From NCBI RefSeq assembly GCF_003711515.1, contig NW_021167082.1, positions 2,535,691-2,599,690 of the forward strand: a stretch of DNA of 64,000 nt, written 5' to 3'. Source of the DNA: Sodiomyces alkalinus F11 (Eukaryota > Ascomycota > Sordariomycetes > Glomerellales > Plectosphaerellaceae). Below the pieces are notes generated by a model. It did no database searches. It was not told where the DNA came from and worked only from the letters and a program-made list of their open reading frames with translations. Shown here one piece after another: positions 12,137 through 24,470 of this stretch (position 1 is the first letter of the stretch; every line of letters starts with the position of its first letter). The translations under genes were made by a program, and so were the position numbers.

Positions 12137-12405
12137 AATAGCAGTAACTAAGCTTTTAAGCGAGGTTCGCGTACCGCCGCTTAACGCGAGCTATATATCC
12201 TACGACTATATAGATATATAGTATACCAATAAAACTATACGATTATTAGTACGCCGAGTAAAAACGCCTCTCCTTTACTAGACTAAGGCGTAGAGTGTAT
12301 AAGAACTATAGCCTATTATTTATACGTAGGTTTAGCGATTATACTAACTCTACTAAATAGAAAATCCGCCGTAGAACCTAAAGCTCCGCTATTATAACCG
12401 ATATA
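12137..12405 (+). other. Gypsy-A leader with primer binding region
   Basis: Starts aatagcagtaactaagc directly after the LTR; the same bases follow the 5' LTR of Gypsy-B (aatagtagtaactaaaac, minus strand), so the site is conserved. I cannot name the primer tRNA. No coding signal is seen here. Confidence 0.55.
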
Positions 12406-14410
12406 AACCTCCTTAATAACTATCCTTATCCGCGAAGCGCTAAAAGCGCGAAAGATCTTATTGAGTTCTTAGATAATTTCCCTGACCCTATTGCTAATCT
12501 CCTTACGCCCGAAGATATAGCTCTACTTAATATAGCTAGGAGGGCCGTGTACACCTTAGGGATAACCGGCGCGAGCGGCCTAACCTTAAGAGGAAGAATC
12601 TTATACTCGGAGTCCGTGTCTAATATATCCTACCTAAAAAAATAGATCTAAAGACCGGATAACTTTATAGACGCCTTTAAAAAATAGCTTAATAGAGAAC
12701 CTACTTATAAGGAGATCCTAATAGGTATAGGAGAACCCTATAATATTAAGGGGAAATAACCTTTATAATCGCTTACCGCTAGTCCTACTCCTTATACGGG
12801 TAAGCTAAATCCTAAGGCTAACTTAATCGACTATATCGAAGGGAGCCTCGCTAATACTAGCCTTACTAGTATTAGCCTTATTAGTACTAGCTCCGCTAAT
12901 ACTAGCTCTACTTTATCTAGCTCTGCCCAGCTTATTATAATAGGGCTTAGGATATAAGAGCTAGGTAATCGGCGTCGCCTAAAGATTACGGGAGAGCTAA
13001 GGGAACTATTATTCACTATAATAAAGCCTGCCTCGATTCTTATCTATCCTACTATAAAGGCCACGGGTAAGGAGCCTATAATTAAGGAGGAGGAACTAAT
13101 ATACTCCTTAAGTACATCCTCTTTATACTAATCGCCGATATCCTATATATCTCCTACTAAGACTATTATTCGCTATTCGAATACTATAGAACGCTAAATA
13201 TCTAATACCCCTAACCGGGCCTTTTTAGCCGACTACCCGGTTAACTCTAAGAGCACGGTATTTAGCGCTCCCGGACCTAGTTATTAGAATATCCACTAAA
13301 GCACCGGACCTCTAAATAAAACGCCTCCCCCTCCTCCGGCGCTTATTTAGCCGCCCCCTATAGATGGAGACTAAATATATATATATTAGTCGGACTTAAT
13401 AGCTATTATCCGAGAACTCTAGCACGGATTATAGTTATAATAACCCTAGGTTCGCTTTAAGACGGATAACCTCGGATACTTTAACCCGCCGGAATACTTT
13501 ACCGTTACTTAGAATATCTGTATAGAGGGTATTAAGCTAGTCTTCCTTAACGTGTTCCGTTTTACGGATATTATAAAGTAGTATACCGGGATAAGCCCCG
13601 GGTATAGCGAATCCTTTACCCGCGGTATCTCCTACTACCTACTAAGTAAAGCCTTTAAATAGCTAATAACTATAAACCCTAGACTCCGCGAATAGTATAA
13701 TAAGAACGCTACCCTAAAAAACTAAAAGGATAGTTTAGAGAGCTGATTCTAGCTCCCGCGCGAAAAAGCTAAGTACCAATTATATAGGGAAAAGTATATC
13801 CTAAAAGTCGTTATAAACCGTTATAATATACGCGTATTCGCTAATAGGGTTACCCGACTCGCGAAGGCTACCGATAAACCCTAGGGAAAGCTCTTATCCA
13901 TTATTTAGGATAAGCTTAACGCTAACCTAGCCGCGACTATAATCTAACCAGGCCCTAAGGTGAAGTTAGCCGACTTCTTAAATTCCCTAATAAACGTAAT
14001 ACTAGGATAATACCGGAATTATACCTAAGAAGTTTAAAAGGATTATATTAGCCGATATAGGCTTCCTAAACTAGACCGCGGAATATATAGCGCTCCGCCC
14101 CCTATTATAATAGTTTAGTAGCCCGCGCCGTGCTATTATAATAGGCGCTTAACGCCTAAGCGCGGCTAAACGCTATAGCCTAACCGCTATTCCCCTAGCC
14201 CTAGCTAGCTCCGTCGCTAAACTAAGAATCGCGCGTTTCCCGCGCTAAACGCTAACCGTTATACTAATAATAAGGGTTAACGACTCCTAATTAATAACGC
14301 TAACGAATAGTCTAATCACTGATATAAAGACTATCGGGCCGCGACCGCTTTTAAGACTAGGTTAACGCCTCCGCTAAAAAAGCCGCCGCTAAGCCCGTGT
14401 CCGGAGATAA
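12406..14410 (+). pseudogene. Gypsy-A gag
   Basis: One frame is readable apart from RIP stops: it includes IEFLDNFPDPIANLLTPEDI near 12460, a Ser/Thr-rich stretch at 12840-12930, PPPPPALI near 13325 and the Gag-like block RFKTDNLGYFNPPEYF at 13451-13500. The last is also present in Gypsy-B at 41405-41455, showing common descent. The frame ends near 14400, where the pol frame (shifted by -1) opens, in line with ribosomal frameshifting as used by many Gypsy elements. An open antisense stretch at 12831-13016 is a shadow. Confidence 0.8.
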
Positions 14411-17400
14411 AGCTAATATAGAACCTAAGTATTCCTATTCTAAGGGGAACTCCGAGGGTTGTATAGACTCTAAGGACGATAATAGCGCGGGTAATAAACA
14501 AAGTAACTAACTATATTAGGTTATTAATAGACCCGGATTTATACCTAAGCACGCCGATCTTTACTAAGTATATCGGGAGTATAGTAGATACTACTAACCT
14601 ATAAGATTAAATCTAGACACTATCTGATATAAGAAGACCTACTCCTAGCCGTACCGATTAAAGGAGTAGAGCGGATATTACTTACCGCTAATTAATAGTG
14701 CTATTTAGGAAGTTAGGGATCCTTTTAATAGTCTTTACAGGTATATGTACGCCCGGATCTAAGCCTATAGTTCCTTTACGGGCGTACTATTCGATATTTA
14801 CGTTAACTTAAGAACCTCCCGTTATATAGTAAGCTAGTAGCTCCTTAGTCGATTTCCCGATAAGTATATCGATCCTACTAAGCGCGCCGTGTTATAAGGT
14901 ATAGGATCGATAAAGACCCTAGGATAGGCTACCTTTACCGTGCTAGTTTAAGCTATAGTAAGTAATAAGAAGAAGATTAGCCGCCTATATGTTAGGGCCT
15001 AGATCGTCCCTAAACTCAACGCTAGTCTTCTCCTAGTATAGGAGTTTAACTATGCTAATAGGCTTGATATCCTTAATGCATAGGAAGCTATTCGTATTAG
15101 CGCCTTCTAAGGCCTAATAGTTCCCGTAAGGGTATTCGCTAAACGTTCTCTAATCTAGCGGAAACTTAAGGCTATTAAACGTTTAGTTATCCCCGCTATA
15201 AGATTCGTGCTAATTAATAAACCCGATATTAACCTTAATTCCCTAGAGTTTTTCCCGGACATAAAGGGCTCTTTAAACTATATCCTTAATAACTAGTCTA
15301 TAATACCTATCTTTAAGGCCGATAACCGGCTATTAGTGATCGCTAAAGGTATTAAGCTAGGTTATATAGAGCTATTCTAAGCGGATAGTTATTAGTATAC
15401 CGACCGCGATAACGCATAAGATATCCTAATTAAGCGTATAGAGGAAGAACCGCCTAATAAGGCTGAAGGGGATATCTTCTATAGGTATATTACTCCTAAA
15501 AGTAAGCTAGGTATCGCTAAAACCCTAAACGCCCCTACGGAGACTACTAAAAAGAGAGTAATAATCTACCGCTATAATACCCGGTTTATACGCTAGTTTA
15601 GCAAGGTTATTAAGAAGTATCCGAAGGTTTAGACCGATTAAGGCGTTATCGATATACCTCCTAAGGAATATATAAAGGTCCCTTTAGTTAACGGGTAATA
15701 TAATTCGAAGATTAGCTAGAAGCTATATCCCTTTAGCCGTGACGATTAGCGATTTCTAGATAAGACCCTTAACGAACTCTATAAGTAAGGACGAATAGAA
15801 TAGCCGACTTAGCCCACGCCATTCGGGGCCTTAGTATTTATTATATAGTAAACTATAAATAGGAAGCGTAAGGGCTAAAAAATAGTTAATATCCGTGCCC
15901 TAAATAAGGTTATTATTCCCGACGCGTACCCGATACTATTATAGAATAAGATAATCCGGCGCCTCTAGGGGAAGAAGTTTATCTCCGTTATCGACGCTTA
16001 AGCCTTTTTCTATTAGTTCCCGGTGCATAAGCCGTACCGTAAAAGGTTTACAATTATCTTATATCAAGGATAGGAGCCTTTAAAGGTTACGCTTATAGGC
16101 TTCCGTAATTCGCTAGCCTACGTCTAACGCTATATAAATAAGCTACACCGACTATATAAGAAGTTTGCCGCCGCCTTTATTCATAATATCGTCGTGGCCT
16201 CTAATACTAAGGAGGAATACGCTTAGTATTTAAAGACTATCCTATCGCTATTTAGATAGAAGCGGATCTTTATCTCCCCGGGTAAATACTTTATTAGTTA
16301 CTTATCGGTATAGCTTTTAGAATTCGAGGTTAACGCTGTAGGCCTCTTTAATATAAAGGAATGTACTAATACCCTATAAAGGATCCGTCTACTATCGTCG
16401 CTCTAATCGCTCGAGTAATATATTAGTATACTTAGATAGCTATAATACCTTATCCCGAGGTTCGTCTACCGAATCGCCTCCCTCTAATAACGGAAGATTA
16501 CCATACTGGCGGAGGCTTATTAGCTCGGAAAGGACTAAGGCTAAGTATATAAGGCTTATACTAAATAAACGGTATTTAAGCTTACGGCTAAAGAAAGAGC
16601 GTTATTTAAGGATATTATAGACGTATTTACTTCTAATATCTGCCTTTTCCACTATAACCTAAGGAAGATCCTGTTTATTTAGCTAAACGCCTTTAAAGAG
16701 CACGGGTTCTCCGCTATACTATTCTAACTTATCGATAAGACTAAATAGCTCGCTAAAGGTATTATTAGTAAGATCCGTATTCGTTTAGTGCTTTATATTA
16801 GTAAAGGTCTTAATATAGCCAAGTAAAAATACTAGCTAACCGAACTAGAGGTCGCCTATCTAGTAAACGCCGTTTATAAGACCTAAACTATTATTTAGTC
16901 CGTTTATCGTAATCCGATTATTATTCTTATAGACTACGCTATGACTATCGGAATTATAAAGTCTACCACGCTATTTAGCACGGATAAGACTAGGTTAAAT
17001 ATAAAGCTTATCGTCTTCTCGGAGTTCCTTAGCTAGTTTTAGTTAGACTATTAGTATATCCCCGGGAAAATAAGTATCGTGGCTAACGCCCTATCACGGC
17101 TACCTATAATAAATCCTCAGGAAGCGGAAGACGATAGGGAACTAGAATGGATTTAGCGCGATTAAGCTATTTATCACTTCTCCGAGCTTAAAATAAACGC
17201 TAATCTACGATAAAGAATTAGCGATAGTTATACTAATAATACTAAATAGGGACTTATCCTTATTTAGCTATAGGATTATAATTCGCGGTTAAGATTCCTT
17301 TCGAGTTAGAAAACGGTCTCCTTTACTATCTAGAATAGAGCGGGAAGCGTCGGCTTTATATCCTATTCTCCTTATATTAGGAGTTTATTTAGCCCGCTTA

Positions 17401-18690
17401 CGATAAGCGCTACTACTTCGGCGTTAAAAGAACCTAGTATAAACTAGTTAACCGATTCGCTATTCCTAAGCTCTATTAGGAAATTAAAACCTATATAGCT
17501 AACTTCGCGATATACGTTACTAATTAGACTAATCGCTGACGCTTACTTAGCGAAATACAGCTAATTATAACTCCTCCTATTCCGTTCTATACTATCGCTA
17601 TGGATTTTATTATCGGCTTACCTAAAATACCCTTAGCTAGCTCTCCCTAGTATAAAGAGGTCTTTCCCCTATTCGACTCCCTCCTTACGGTAACGGATAA
17701 TTTTACTAAAGCCACCCTCTTTATTCCGGAGTATACCTCCTATACCGCGGAAGACTAGACTTATATCCTCTTCTAGTTTATTTAGCTCGGTAATTAGGGT
17801 ATTCCCTAAGGGATTATCTTAGATTATAATTCTAAATTCCTATCCGCCTTTTAGATAACGTTCTAAAAGGAGGCGGGCACGCTACTTGAGTTCTTAATAG
17901 TATAGCACCCGTAGACTAATAGACTATCTAAACGGAAGAATTAGATAGTCGAGATCGCTATCGGTATATTCCTTACTATGTATCTAAACGCACCGTGGAA
18001 AAAGGGTATCGTCGTGTTATAGTTTAATCTAAATAACGCCTTTAGCGAAGTCCTAGGGTATTTACTAAATAAATTACTATATAGTATACGGACGCATAGT
18101 CCACTTAATATAATTAGTAATATACGCCCGTAGTTCGCTCGGGAACTATTCTAGGAAGATGCTAAACTATCTATTACCTTAGCCTAGATATATATAAAAA
18201 GGCTATACGATAAAAAGCACCGTAGTATTTAGTTCGCCCCCGGGGACTTCGTCTGTATTAAGCTCGGGTATAGCTATTCGCTGCCTAGTAAACCCTTAAT
18301 GAAGCTTAGTTAGTAACGAATAGGACTATTTAAGATTAAGGAATAGGTCTTACTACCACTATACCTGCTAGAACTGCCCGTAACCCTTAATATCTATCCT
18401 ATTATTAGTATTACCTATTTATAACCGGCGAAGGAACCGGGTACGGACCTATTCCTTGGCCGGACGGCTGATAGAGGGTCTATTTGTCCTAGTGACCCTG
18501 ATAAGAATACGCATAAGTGGCGCGACTTATATAAGTATTATAAGATGGACACTATCCTTAATAAGAGAATTATTTAAAAAGGTCGTGGTAAGCCGTGTAC
18601 TAAGTACCTAATCCGTTAAAAGGGATAGCCTAGTTAGTATAAGGTTTAGATGCTAAAGGAAGCTATAGACGCACCGGAAATAGTCGCAGC
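14400..18690 (+). pseudogene. Gypsy-A pol: protease, RT, RNase H, integrase, chromodomain
   Basis: The protease-like region VLFDIYVN lies at about 14780. The RT spans about 15800-16350 with KKFISVIDA, AFFYQ-type residues and FIHNIVVAS at 16176-16202 (from the usual YIDDIV). RNase H lies at about 16560-17100 with DYAMTIGI. A frameshift near 17300 separates it from the integrase: AMDFIIGLPKIPLA at 17597, the D-E core, and the basic C-terminus. A chromodomain ends it at about 18530-18690, with the KGRGKP…YLIR.KG and EAIDAPEIV pattern. Chromodomains of fungal chromoviruses direct insertion to methylated histone H3 lysine 9 regions. Confidence 0.88.
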
Positions 18691-19315
18691 CTTGAAGGAA
18701 TAATAAAGAGCCTTAAAGATACTACGCGTAGTAATAAAGGGAGTAAAGGCGAATAAGGCGCTTAAGCAAGGAGATATGAAAGGACTCGGATTATTAAAGA
18801 ATAATCGAGGTAAAGAACCTTTAACGACCGCCGGTATAGCCGTGTAGCCGCGTAACTTACCGAGGTTACCGCTCGAATTACCTATAATAACCGAATACTA
18901 TTTACGTATAGCGTGGAAGGTACGAGGGAAGGCATAAAGGCTATCGTCTTATATTTAAAGGGAAAGCACGCGTAACTAAAATAATATAGAATAATAAAAA
19001 ACTTTACGCCGCTCCGCTGGATTAGCTATACCCTTAGTATAGCTATAAAATTCTCCTACTAAAAGCAGCCTCTCCTATACTCTCCTACTCTTCACTACTA
19101 TAATAAGCTTTATAAGTATCGTAATTATCCGAGTACCCTTATATATTCACTAGTATAACTTATATAAGCTAATAACCTACTATCCCCTAGTTATTATCTT
19201 ACTATATTACATATATATATTTTCGTTTTTATTTCCTATTATACCTCTCCGAATATACTCGGAGTAGTTAGTATTTATAGCCCGCTAGTATACTATAGAA
19301 TACCCCTCGGCTATA
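18691..19315 (+). other. Gypsy-A spacer between pol and the extra frame
   Basis: The pol frame continues as a charged tail (KANKALKQGDMKG…) to about 18980. From there to 19315 I see only AT-rich sequence without a motif. Confidence 0.5.
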
Positions 19316-20990
19316 AATAGATCTAAAACTACGACGTTTAAGTATAATTTCTCTAGATACTTTTACCGGGGATTAACGGGCGAGGGCCTTACGTTTAAGG
19401 GCTATTTTAGGGTAATCACCCTATTCGGTAATAATAGTCTGCTTATCTCTAAACTTTTTATATAGGGCGCCGGGTTATATATTTAGCGTAAAGATAATAA
19501 GGAATTTATTATAGACTATCGAAACCGCGCTACCGCTCTAGGATATAATAACCTAACTAACTATACCCTATACTATATAGTATTTACCCCCGTGTTCGAG
19601 GCTAATAAAGTTATTAGTATAGATAACGCTAAAGCCCTTATACTCGTTTACCCCTAGCCCTAGTTTCTGCTACACTATAATCTTAACGTGTAAAGTCAGA
19701 TAAAGCCCGCCGAAATATTCGAGTGATACCTTATTAGTATACCTCGATATAACGCCCGCTAAGGACGAGATAGCAGGTTCTTACTAAATACCCTATCCGC
19801 CCCCTATAATACCGCGCCCGCCACGCCGTAAAATCCACGCACTAACCTAGTTCCCTTCCCTATCTATTCTAGCCAGAGTACTATTAATACTAGCACCCCT
19901 AATAAGCCCTCGCTAATCCCTATAATAGATAGAACTATTCCCGGTAAGGTTGTATAGAACATAAATAAGCTAGCTTACCTAGCTCTCGGCCTAATAAGCG
20001 CTATAGAAGCTCGCCACGGGAATAAGGTAAACGATACTATATTCCTGGTAAGCAAGCGGGACTATTATAGTCTTATCTAACCCCTTATTACCTTTAAAAT
20101 ACGATTCCTATAAATAACCTTATAGAAAATAACGCCTAGTATCTAGCGCGTTATAGATATCCTCGCCTAGCTTTATATAGGCGCCGCCGTAAATACTTAG
20201 ACCGCGTCGGCCGGGCCTTCGGCTACCCTATCTATAAGCGCTAAACGTCCTTAATAAGGATATATAAGCTCCTTACTCCCTAAGCGCTTTATAGCATATC
20301 CCGGTAAAGAGATAATTTAGATAATAGGATATAAGTATTTAGCTAAACGTTTATTTAACTCTAACACTACGTTCGTATCTAAGGAATTCCTGCACGATAA
20401 ATAAAGGCTAGCTATATTCTTCTAGCGCGGCTAGGGTATTATCCTGCCGGTACCTGTTACGGGGTAGGTAAAAAGGTTTATCGCGGATTAGGTTATCCCT
20501 AATAAAGCCTAAAACGCCGTGGGCTTACCGTTCCTGCTCGGCGTCTAGCGTATAGAGGACTATACCCAGATTACTAGGCTTAACCCTAATAGTATAATAG
20601 ATACTGATAAACGCGTAACCATAGCTAAGCGTTTTACTAAGTATCCGACACGCGTATAGGATCTAATAATCTATACTAGCGTCCTTACCTAGTATTTCGA
20701 TACACCGGGTATTAAGGGTCTCCTCTCGGTATATAATATCGACCGTGATAAGATCGATAAGCGCGTAGTCGAATTAGGCAGTAATAACGTTAAGACTATC
20801 CTCAGTTACGATAAGGAAAATTAGGGGTTCCTAGATAACGACGAGGAACTACTATAGGTAGAGGAGGTATAAGGAATAAGGACTTTACGTAACGTTTATT
20901 TAGTTCTCGCGGTTTATAGTTAGCGTTTAGTATATAAGCGTATAAGATAATATAGAGTATATGTAGTAAAGGGGAATAAGTGTATAGTTA
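19316..20990 (+). pseudogene. Extra frame downstream of the Gypsy-A chromodomain, unknown function
   Basis: A single frame of about 555 codons stays readable apart from TAA/TAG at Gln/Trp-like positions, with no frameshift noticed. Landmarks are LTGEGLTFKGYFRVITLFG (about 19370), FIDYR-type residues, EARHGNKVNDTIFLVSKRDY (about 20010), AVGLPFLLGV (about 20517) and DRDKIDKRVVELGSNN (about 20739). It contains no RT, integrase or obvious membrane segment, so an Env protein is not supported. I do not recognise the family. It lies between chromodomain and 3' LTR, where most Gypsy elements have no gene. It could be a second Gag-like protein, a captured host gene or part of another nested element. 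Confidence 0.6.
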
Positions 20991-21460
20991 GTAAAATAGG
21001 TTTTAGTATTTAGGTTATATTATTTATATCTTAGTTAGCGCGGTTAGATTTTAGGCCACGATAGAACGGGTATATATTGAGAAAAAGACGGCGTATATAT
21101 ACGCTATCGTAAAAAGAGACTTAGGTAGTTTAGTTAGTTATATTAGTTTATTTTGTTTATTTCTGTTTTTCTTACTCTCCTCCGTCGTTTATTTTAGTCT
21201 TACCTATCGTCCGCGGTCGTGTAAGGCGCGATAGCACTATATAGCTATAAATATAGCGCGGAGAATTAATAGGTAGCGTAGTTAGCGTATAATATAGTCT
21301 ATCCCCTATTTCCTTTTATTATAAACGCCGTTTATTCGTAACCGGTTATAAGTAACGACTACCCGTTTAGCACGCTTACCGTATTCGCGTCGTGTATCCT
21401 ATCGCCTAACGGCTCCTTAGGACGCCCGCGGGACATAAGGCTTTTTCCGCCCCGGGCATA
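20991..21460 (+). other. Gypsy-A 3' untranslated region
   Basis: AT-rich, no frame recognised; ends at the 3' LTR. A pyrimidine-rich patch (ttttcttactctcctccgtcg) lies near 21167. Confidence 0.5.
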
Positions 21461-21809
21461 TAATACGCCGAAATAGTATAGGACTATACGCACGGATAGT
21501 CCTCCCGCGCCGGGAACTATACGAACGTATAAAGCCCGTCGGCTAGTACCTAAACGAATATCTAGGGACCGGACTAAGACCCCTAAACACGCGTATAGCC
21601 CCGAATATCAGGAATAGACCGGCCGTATAGATAAATAGATAGTCTAGGGCTCGCCGAGGATATATTCCCGGCAAACCCGCCTTTAGATTAGTAAAGGATA
21701 TCTTTACTATACCCTATTTTCTGTACCTAAAGGTCGCCATTCCGAACCCTAAAAGCCCTAGGTCCGATAGTACTGGCTGGCCAGAGATACGCCTGGACAG
21801 GGCATATCA
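21461..21809 (+). repeat. 3' LTR of Gypsy-A
   Basis: 349 bp; starts taatacgccg and ends gggcatatca. It is slightly less RIP-altered near its end than the 5' copy (ctggctggccagagatacgc). Confidence 0.92.
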
Positions 21810-21814
21810 TTAAG
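21810..21814. repeat. Target site duplication (right) of Gypsy-A
   Basis: ttaag, the C-to-T partner of tcaag at 11783-11787. Confidence 0.8.
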
Positions 21815-22468
21815 GTCTTTTTTATTTCAACAGTTATATAAAAGGCCGATATTAGGAAAGGTATTTATATAAGCCTAGATTCGATTTAAAGCTATAGAGT
21901 GATCTTGTAACGGATTACTCATATATCGAGCACACCTATTAACTGCGTAGATTATATCTAGTCTTAAGTATAGTGCTAAATTTAATAAAGCACCGATTTT
22001 CTATTAGTATATTTTAATATCGGCTTTTACAGCCTGTTCTTGATTTAGTACGCGGATCCTTTGATTTATATAAGGGGTGTTAACCCGTTAAAGGATCCGC
22101 TTATTGTACTTATCGAGGATCTTATTTGTATAAGGCAGCTAATTTATAGAAAGGGTTTTATTTGACTTATTTATAGTAATTTCGTGGCCTAAAAACGTGT
22201 GAAGTTTACCTAGATCCTTGAGTGAAATCTTTTTTAATATTTTAGTAAATAAATACCGTATCGTTATAGTAGAAGGCCTTAGTACTACTATATCGTCAAC
22301 ATAGTATAGTAGTACAGCACGGTCTGTTTTATTCTTATAAAAAATAAATATACCATTATCGAAGTCAGAGACTAGGCAGCCGATTTCGCGCAGTATTTTT
22401 ATAAGGAAGTTATACTAAAGCCGGGGACTTTAGTCCCAATTGTATAAAGTTTTATTTAGTTTATAAAC

Positions 22469-22496
22469 TAATTTATTATTATTATTATTATTATTA
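22469..22496. repeat. (ATT)n run coding poly-Asn in Copia-2 RT
   Basis: Nine ATT units, read on the minus strand as AAT (Asn) codons within the RT frame. Confidence 0.9.
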
Positions 22497-22804
22497 AAGC
22501 CTTCTTTTTTCTCGAAGCCTATAGGTTATATAGTATAAATCTCGGTATCTATATCGGCATAAACGAAAGCGTTCTTAATATCGAACTATCTAAAGTTCCA
22601 GCCTGGGGATAGGCCTAGTATAAAAGCTAATCTATAGCTCTCGGGTCTATAGGTAGTAGAAAAGATTTCTTAATAATTAATACCGAGGACTTAATTAACC
22701 CTTACATACACTAACGTGCTTTATACTTTATAGCCTCGCCTTTATCGTTATATTTAATCGTATATATCTAACGGCCTCCTAGGACGTTTACGGTGTTTTT
22801 CTCC

Positions 22805-22805
<1 letters not shown>

Positions 22806-22881
<76 letters not shown>

Positions 22882-22900
22882 GTTATTATTATTATTATTA
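22806..22900. repeat. (ATT)n microsatellite, left of the LINE pair
   Basis: About 30 ATT units with one interruption (tgtt). On the minus strand they continue the Copia-2 frame as poly-Asn and also abut the 3' end of LINE-a, so they could include a (TAA)n LINE tail. Confidence 0.92.
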
Positions 22901-24470
22901 CCTTCTCGGGTGGCTATAGGGGGGAAAACCCGGGTAAAACCCGGGGAAAACCCTTATACACTTCCTTAGGTGGAGTAGTGCCGCTACGGGGCCGACGTGG
23001 CCCCGGTTCGTCTCTACTATATATCTGGATTATACCTCTAGGCTAGTAGCTAACGGGAAGTATAGTAGGCTAGTATTTAGATAGGTTAGCCTAAGCTAAT
23101 CGTTAGTAGCGGAGTAGGGGCTAAGGGGGTACCGCCACGCCTCCGCGGTATAGAGGCCACGGCCCTTTATCCTCGGCCTCCCTATATCCCCGGGATCATG
23201 CCTTTTATTCCTTCCACTCGGTTAATAAAAAGAGTAGGGGAGGTAGGCGCCTCCTGCCTCCCCTAGGTAGGTTCCTGCTATATCCGGCGGCAGGTAGGGG
23301 GGATAAGGCCTTTATACCTTAATCCTCCCTCTTCCTCTTATAACGCTAAGGAGTTCGTTATAGGTTTTCCCCGATCTATTCCCGCTATTAGTCTTATAGG
23401 TATATCGTTACGGCCTATACTAACTAGTATACCCCTTTAGTTTTCTTATTATATTCCTATTATGTTTTAACTATAGGTGCCTTATAGATAGCGTTACGGT
23501 AGCGTAATGGCGTGGGGTTAACTAGGTAGTGCAGTAGCGATTCATATATATAAATAAGCAAGCCGAAGTAGTAACGTAATATAAGTTCCCTTCGTTGTAT
23601 AGTAGTGCCTCGGTAGTAGCGTGCTAATAGTCGTAGATATTATCTCCTAATAATAATAATACTAATAGTAATAATCGCCGCTATAAGCGCGGTATAGTTC
23701 GTATTATACCGTATATAGGCCTCGGTGGTATCGGAGTAGTATCGTAGCGCTAATATAGGGCAGTTATATTCGTTATAGTAAGCGTCTAGGCACTTACCCC
23801 GATAATATAAAAGCCTACGCTAACACTATAGGAATAGGCGCGGCCTATTACTAGTATACTAATAATCGCTATCCGTATAAGAATATAAGTCGCCTAGGTA
23901 CCGCGGTAGTATTATATAGACGTCGGGGTGGATATAGCTAATAGTTTAATAGGTCTCCCCCGCTACTAAGAAGCAGCAATAACGTCTTATAGATATCTAC
24001 TAGACGTATACAGCGGTAAAGGCCGCTAGTAGCGCGGGTATCGCTACTATAGGTATTCCTTTTTAGTGCCGTGGCGGTTCCTCGCTAATAAGTTATAGGC
24101 TAAGGAGCGCCTAAGGATAGCGTCCCGGTCTTTTAGCCGGGCCCTAAACCGGGCGTTACCTTCCGGTCGCGGTCACGGCGGCACCGCGTTAGTAAAGGTG
24201 TAGGAGTTATCTTATTAGATAAGGCGTTTAGAGGGTAAGATAGACTTTATCCTAAAATACCTTATAAGTGGCTCCCCCCTAATCCCGCTACGGTTCCTTA
24301 GCGGTGTTAGCTAACTAGCCTAATAGAGTCTTAAGTATATTAAGAGCGGCGTTAATAGCCCCGAGGGAGGTAATAACGATAAAAGCTAATCGGTATTATA
24401 GTAGCACCGCGTTAATACCGCTAGGACCCCGGCTTATAGGGCCCCTATCCTAATAATTAATTAGTCGTCG
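22901..24470 (-). other. LINE-a 3' untranslated region
   Basis: About 1.5 kb with no motif recognised. It ends with the GC-rich repeat aaaacccgggtaaaacccgg (22927-22953) near the 3' terminus; the inverted copy lies at 32216-32245. Confidence 0.6.

Larger units (their letters stand above)
11788..21809 (+). mobile_element. Gypsy-A: chromodomain Gypsy LTR retrotransposon
   Basis: 10.0-kb element with two 349-bp LTRs whose ends are perfect inverted repeats in consensus (TGATATGC…GCATATCA). It is inserted in the RNase H gene of Copia-2 with a 5-bp duplication. Gag, protease, RT, RNase H, integrase and a C-terminal chromodomain follow in Gypsy (Ty3/chromovirus) order, then an extra frame before the 3' LTR. 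Heavily RIP-mutated. It shares gag sequence, the segment after the 5' LTR (AATAGYAGTAACTAA) and LTR ends with Gypsy-B. Confidence 0.93.
21810..22805 (-). pseudogene. Copia-2 reverse transcriptase and start of RNase H
   Basis: The minus strand encodes a Copia RT: LGGR.IYTIKYN near 22780, FDIKNAFVYADIDTE near 22550, an Asn run from the repeat at 22469-22496, FLIKILREIGCLVSDFDNG near 22400, and YYVDDIVVLRPSTI with the catalytic YVDD at 22292-22306. LKDLGKLHTFLGHEI follows. The right part (N-terminal) continues across the LINE pair at 32596, and the left part continues across Gypsy-A at 11787. Few RIP stops are present. Confidence 0.92.

Noticed and set aside
19316..20990. Retroviral-type Env in Gypsy-A
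   Set aside because: No signal peptide, membrane segment or cleavage site can be seen in the readable frame.
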